Below are positions 5,198-7,704 of a DNA stretch of 7,704 bases, piece after piece (the first letter of the stretch is position 1; every line of letters starts with the position of its first letter). The DNA lies in the NCBI GenBank assembly GCA_029561505.1, contig JAKQXK010000556.1, forward strand, positions 1 through 7,704, written 5' to 3'. The translations under genes were made by a program, and so were the position numbers. The notes beneath the pieces are model-generated. The model ran no database searches. It was not told the DNA's origin and saw only the letters and a list, made by a program, of their open reading frames with translations. The stretch comes from Spirochaetota bacterium. GTDB lineage: Bacteria; Spirochaetota; Leptospiria; Turneriellales; Turneriellaceae.

Positions 5198-6376
5198 ATG
5201 AAAAATCGAAAGAACCTTTACCTTCTCATAGGCGGAGCTATCGCTCTCACAGTTCTCGGCGTCTGGCTGTTGGCTGGGCGCAGTGGCGAGAATGCGGCCA
5301 GCCAAGAAGAAGTGCGCCGCAAGCGAATCAGCGGGTTTGACGACCCGTCGCTAGAACTCGCCGAGCTCGCGAAAAAATCAGACGTGCCGTTTGTCAAAGT
5401 TCTCATGGACTTTCGCGAGTGGGCGCAGTATCCGCCTGATTCGCGGCCTTTGAGTGCAGGCGATGTCGACCAGATTCGCCACGAGAAGATTGAACTGCCG
5501 TTGATGCCGATGCCCATCATTGAAGACGGCAAGCCCAAAGAGCCCGTGCATTCATGCGTTCTGCAGGCAGAGGCACATACGGTTTACGAAGACCAGACCC
5601 ATGAAACGCAGCTGCGCTGCCAGAACCTCACCACAGGAAAATTTGTGTTGGCCGATATCAAGGCGCTTAAGCTCACCCGTACGGCAGCGAGTACAATATT
5701 TCCGACACCGCCGCCCGACGTCGTCAAGAACGATGCGAAGCCGCCCATTTCGGTTTCCTTCTTCTTTAAGCCGCGCCAGAGCGACTGGGGTGACATGGAG
5801 CTGACGGTAGATTTTGCGCTGCCCGAAGAGAAGACATCGTACATTCACCAGTTGAAGACTCACTTTTTTTCGTCACCGCAGGCGCCCGCGAAATTTACCG
5901 GTAAATTTCACGAACGTCTCGAAAAGGGGTCGCTGATCATCTCGGCTGAACTGCAGGTGCGACTCTCGGGTTCTTACCGCATCGAGGCGAACCTAATGGG
6001 CGACGACATTGAACCCGTCGCACACTCGCGCACCGATGTGAAACTCGGCGGTGGCACGCAGTGGGTTGAGCTTCTGTTCTTTGGCAAAATTTTGCGTGAC
6101 CGACGGTTACCGGGCCCGTATAAACTTGCCGGCCTGCGCGGCCAACAGATGAATCTACCCATCAACCCCGATGACCTGAACCTGCCGCCCGACCAGGTCG
6201 ACAAAATTCTGGCGGGTACGCAGCAGGTTGAACCGATTAAACGCGGCATTCTCCCGTGGATAGGGGAATACAAAACCGAAAATTATCAACTAAACCAGTT
6301 TTCAGACGCAGAATACGATTCAGACTTCAAACGCGAGCGTATTGCTGAGCTGCAAAAGCTGGCAAACACCCCATGA
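5198..6376 (+). CDS. Membrane-anchored protein of unknown function, paralogue of the next gene
   Basis: I do not recognise this 392-residue protein. MKNRKN followed by a hydrophobic segment (residues 7-26) forms an N-terminal signal anchor, so most of it should face the periplasm. Visible parts are the motif WAQYPPDSRPLSAGD (75-89), a proline-rich stretch (about 99-115 and 168-183), a central region with C120 and C141 (possible disulfide), and a beta-rich C-terminal domain (about 231-386) containing GSLIIS, FFGKILRD, GPYKLAGLRG and IGEYKTENY. That domain and the YP-x4-R-x-L-x2-GD motif recur in the following gene. No catalytic motif was seen; a structural, adhesive or sensor role is possible but unsupported. 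The start at 5198 is set by the signal anchor; the only ribosome-site-like sequence is GGGG in the terminator hairpin. It overlaps the next gene by 4 nt (ATGA), implying translational coupling. Confidence 0.8.
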   Translation: MKNRKNLYLLIGGAIALTVLGVWLLAGRSGENAASQEEVRRKRISGFDDPSLELAELAKKSDVPFVKVLMDFREWAQYPPDSRPLSAGDVDQIRHEKIELPLMPMPIIEDGKPKEPVHSCVLQAEAHTVYEDQTHETQLRCQNLTTGKFVLADIKALKLTRTAASTIFPTPPPDVVKNDAKPPISVSFFFKPRQSDWGDMELTVDFALPEEKTSYIHQLKTHFFSSPQAPAKFTGKFHERLEKGSLIISAELQVRLSGSYRIEANLMGDDIEPVAHSRTDVKLGGGTQWVELLFFGKILRDRRLPGPYKLAGLRGQQMNLPINPDDLNLPPDQVDKILAGTQQVEPIKRGILPWIGEYKTENYQLNQFSDAEYDSDFKRERIAELQKLANTP

Positions 6377-7044
6377 GGGGTGGTGGGCTGTTTTTTCTGG
6401 CGGCCATCGCCGTCGCGCCATCGATTCGTGTAACGGCGCAGGTTGATGGTTCGGGTACAGAGATACCTGCTGCCACTCGGCTTAAAGATTATTTGCAGCA
6501 TAGTCATTACCCTGAAACCAATCGCCTGCTGCAGAGCGGCGATCTGTCGCTGTTCGCAACGCCGCTGATGCCCGGTGATGCGGCTGCGGCGGCTTCGATC
6601 ACCGGCTTTGCTGGCGAAAAGCTCTCGCGCGGTTCGTTGCAGATTCACTTTCGGGTAAAAATTCAACAGGCGGGCTTTTATAGCTTTCGCACGCAGCTCA
6701 CTTCTGAGCAGGGTAAGCCGCTTGTTGAGGCGCTGCTGCACCAGCAGCTCACTGCCGGCGAACACAGCCTGCTTTTTCTGATCTACGGTAAGGCGATTCG
6801 TGACAGCGGGGTTAATGGGCCATTTCTGCTACCCGGTATCGTCGGTGAAAGGCTGCCGGCAGACGGGTCTGTCGAAACTGGCCAGCACGGTGCGCTGCAG
6901 TCTTTTAGGTCAGCCTACAAAACGCAGAAATACCGTGCCGATGATTTTACCGACAAAGAATATACTTCGCCTGAGAAGCGTGCCATAATTCAGAGGCTGA
7001 AGCTTGAAATCAAGAGTGAGCGCGCAAAAAAGAAGCGGCAATAA
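6373..7044 (+). CDS. Exported protein of unknown function, shorter paralogue of the preceding gene
   Basis: This 223-residue protein begins with a signal peptide (hydrophobic 5-17, probable cleavage after TA at residue 22), so it is likely periplasmic. After that comes HYPETNRLLQSGD (45-57), matching the YP-x4-R-x-L-x2-GD motif of the preceding protein, and then the same C-terminal domain (about 75-210): RGSLQIHFRV, YGKAIRDSGVNGPF, GIVGERLP, YKTQKY and DFTDKEYTSPEKR. It lacks the roughly 120-residue central region of its neighbour. The C-terminus is strongly basic (SERAKKKRQ). No function is recognised. Its ATG overlaps the upstream TGA (ATGA), and no independent Shine-Dalgarno is evident, so translation is probably coupled. 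The two products may interact, one anchored and one soluble, though this is inference. Confidence 0.8.
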   Translation: MRGGGLFFLAAIAVAPSIRVTAQVDGSGTEIPAATRLKDYLQHSHYPETNRLLQSGDLSLFATPLMPGDAAAAASITGFAGEKLSRGSLQIHFRVKIQQAGFYSFRTQLTSEQGKPLVEALLHQQLTAGEHSLLFLIYGKAIRDSGVNGPFLLPGIVGERLPADGSVETGQHGALQSFRSAYKTQKYRADDFTDKEYTSPEKRAIIQRLKLEIKSERAKKKRQ

Positions 7045-7049
7045 TCTCT

Positions 7050-7062
7050 GTGATTTTATCAC
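7050..7062. other. Small dyad at a convergent gene junction
   Basis: GTGAT-ttt-ATCAC is a 5-bp stem with a 3-nt loop in the 14-bp gap between two convergent genes and overlapping the phosphatase stop codon. It is short and AT-rich with no T-run, so any terminator role is weak. Confidence 0.25.
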
Positions 7063-7704
7063 GAAAGTGCGATGCGCACGAGCGACAGGTCATCGGTACG
7101 AACGCCGGCTTTATCGATTTCGGTGCGAATTTTTGTGAGATCGCCGCGCGCCGCCTCGACGATTTTGGTGAAGCGCTCGTCGTCTGAATCGATGCTGCCC
7201 GCAATCTCGAGGTCGTCTTTACCGTCTGAGCCTGCGAACAGCATATCGCCCGATTTCAGATGAACGTAGTGCACCCGCGCGGTCTTGTTGCCCGTTGTTG
7301 ACCCGAGTTTTGGTGTGCGTTGCGCGTCTTCGACGAACGTGGCTTTGCCACGCCGATAGACCACCAGGCGCGGGTGTTCAGCGTTAATGTAATACGTCTC
7401 GCCCCGCGCGGTGTTCGTGAGGCCAAGAATCGCTGACATGTTCATCGAACCCTTGAACAAGGTGAAAATGTGGTCGAGTTCACGATAGACGCTGCGCAGC
7501 CAGGTTTCGGGCTTTTCGGCGATCGCCTTTGATGTGAAACGCGCCAGAATCGACTGCAGCGTTACCCCACAGATCAGCGCACCCGCTGCGCCCTGGCTCG
7601 ATTTGCCCATCGCATCGCCATTAAAGAAGAACAGCCATCGGGTCTTCGCCTCTTTAAACAGAAGCGGTGCGAACAGCGTATAGTCTCCGCCGATTTCACC
7701 TGAT
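7059..7704 (-). CDS. SpoIIE/RsbU-type PP2C serine phosphatase, C-terminal part (partial)
   Basis: The frame is open from the right window edge, so the N-terminus and any sensor domain are not visible; about 214 residues are seen. Reading into the window: SGEIGGDYTLF (metal-binding GGD), FFFNGDAMGKSSQGAAGAL (the G-D-x-M-G-K block), GSDGKDD and RTDDLSLVRI near the C-terminus. These Asp-containing blocks are the manganese/magnesium sites of the PP2C/SpoIIE phosphatases, which dephosphorylate anti-sigma-factor antagonists and similar STAS-domain proteins in partner-switching pathways. An internal ATG at 7610 lies inside the catalytic domain and is not the start. The gene converges on the unknown-function pair with a 14-bp gap; no functional link between them is apparent. 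Confidence 0.88.
   Translation of the reverse strand, partial: SGEIGGDYTLFAPLLFKEAKTRWLFFFNGDAMGKSSQGAAGALICGVTLQSILARFTSKAIAEKPETWLRSVYRELDHIFTLFKGSMNMSAILGLTNTARGETYYINAEHPRLVVYRRGKATFVEDAQRTPKLGSTTGNKTARVHYVHLKSGDMLFAGSDGKDDLEIAGSIDSDDERFTKIVEAARGDLTKIRTEIDKAGVRTDDLSLVRIALS

Noticed and set aside
1..7704. Mobile element, CRISPR, toxin-antitoxin or phage-defence system
   Set aside because: I saw no transposase, integrase, regularly spaced direct repeats, terminal inverted repeats or defence-type domains in any frame.

Overview
This window looks like chromosomal DNA from a Gram-negative bacterium with moderately high GC. It holds nine protein genes, two of them cut by the window edges, packed with short intergenic gaps on both strands. 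There are no rRNA or tRNA genes, CRISPR arrays, transposases or phage genes. The protein mix (TrhP-type U32 protein, a PlsC-like acyltransferase with an H-x4-E motif, a SpoIIE-type PP2C phosphatase, exported proteins with ordinary signal peptides) gives the impression of a Leptospiraceae-type spirochaete such as Turneriella. That placement is an impression from protein style and was not tested.

Layout from left to right. (1) 1-609, minus: N-terminal half of a U32-family tRNA hydroxylation protein (trhP/yegQ type). (2) 622-1299, minus: a membrane fatty-acid 2-hydroxylase (FA2H/Scs7 family); it and trhP probably form a minus-strand transcription unit with a hairpin at the junction. (3) 1451-1984, plus: a hemerythrin-like di-iron protein resembling the C-terminal domain of RIC/YtfE. 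(4) 2196-3317, plus: a cyclopropane-fatty-acid-synthase-superfamily methyltransferase whose motifs fit the fungal sphingolipid C9-methyltransferase branch better than true CFA synthases. (5) 3330-4124, minus: a lysophospholipid-type acyltransferase converging on gene 4; the two stop codons share one perfect 32-bp palindrome. (6) 4288-5151, plus: an exported alpha/beta-hydrolase (lipase-like), followed by a strong intrinsic-terminator-like hairpin. (7, 8) 5198-6376 and 6373-7044, plus: two overlapping genes for membrane-anchored and periplasmic proteins of unknown function that are paralogues of each other. (9) 7059-7704, minus: C-terminal part of a SpoIIE/RsbU-type serine phosphatase.

The main biological idea is that a fatty-acid 2-hydroxylase and a sphingolipid-C9-methyltransferase-like enzyme, two reactions that tailor ceramides in fungi, lie within 2 kb of each other beside an acyltransferase and a secreted lipase-like protein. 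The region may therefore be a membrane-lipid tailoring neighbourhood, possibly acting on a sphingolipid or a hydroxylated/branched acyl lipid. No sphingolipid backbone genes are in the window, so this remains inference. A second theme is that several gene boundaries (616-652, 3300-3331, 4251-4274, 5163-5187) carry hairpins that overlap stop codons or abut start sites.
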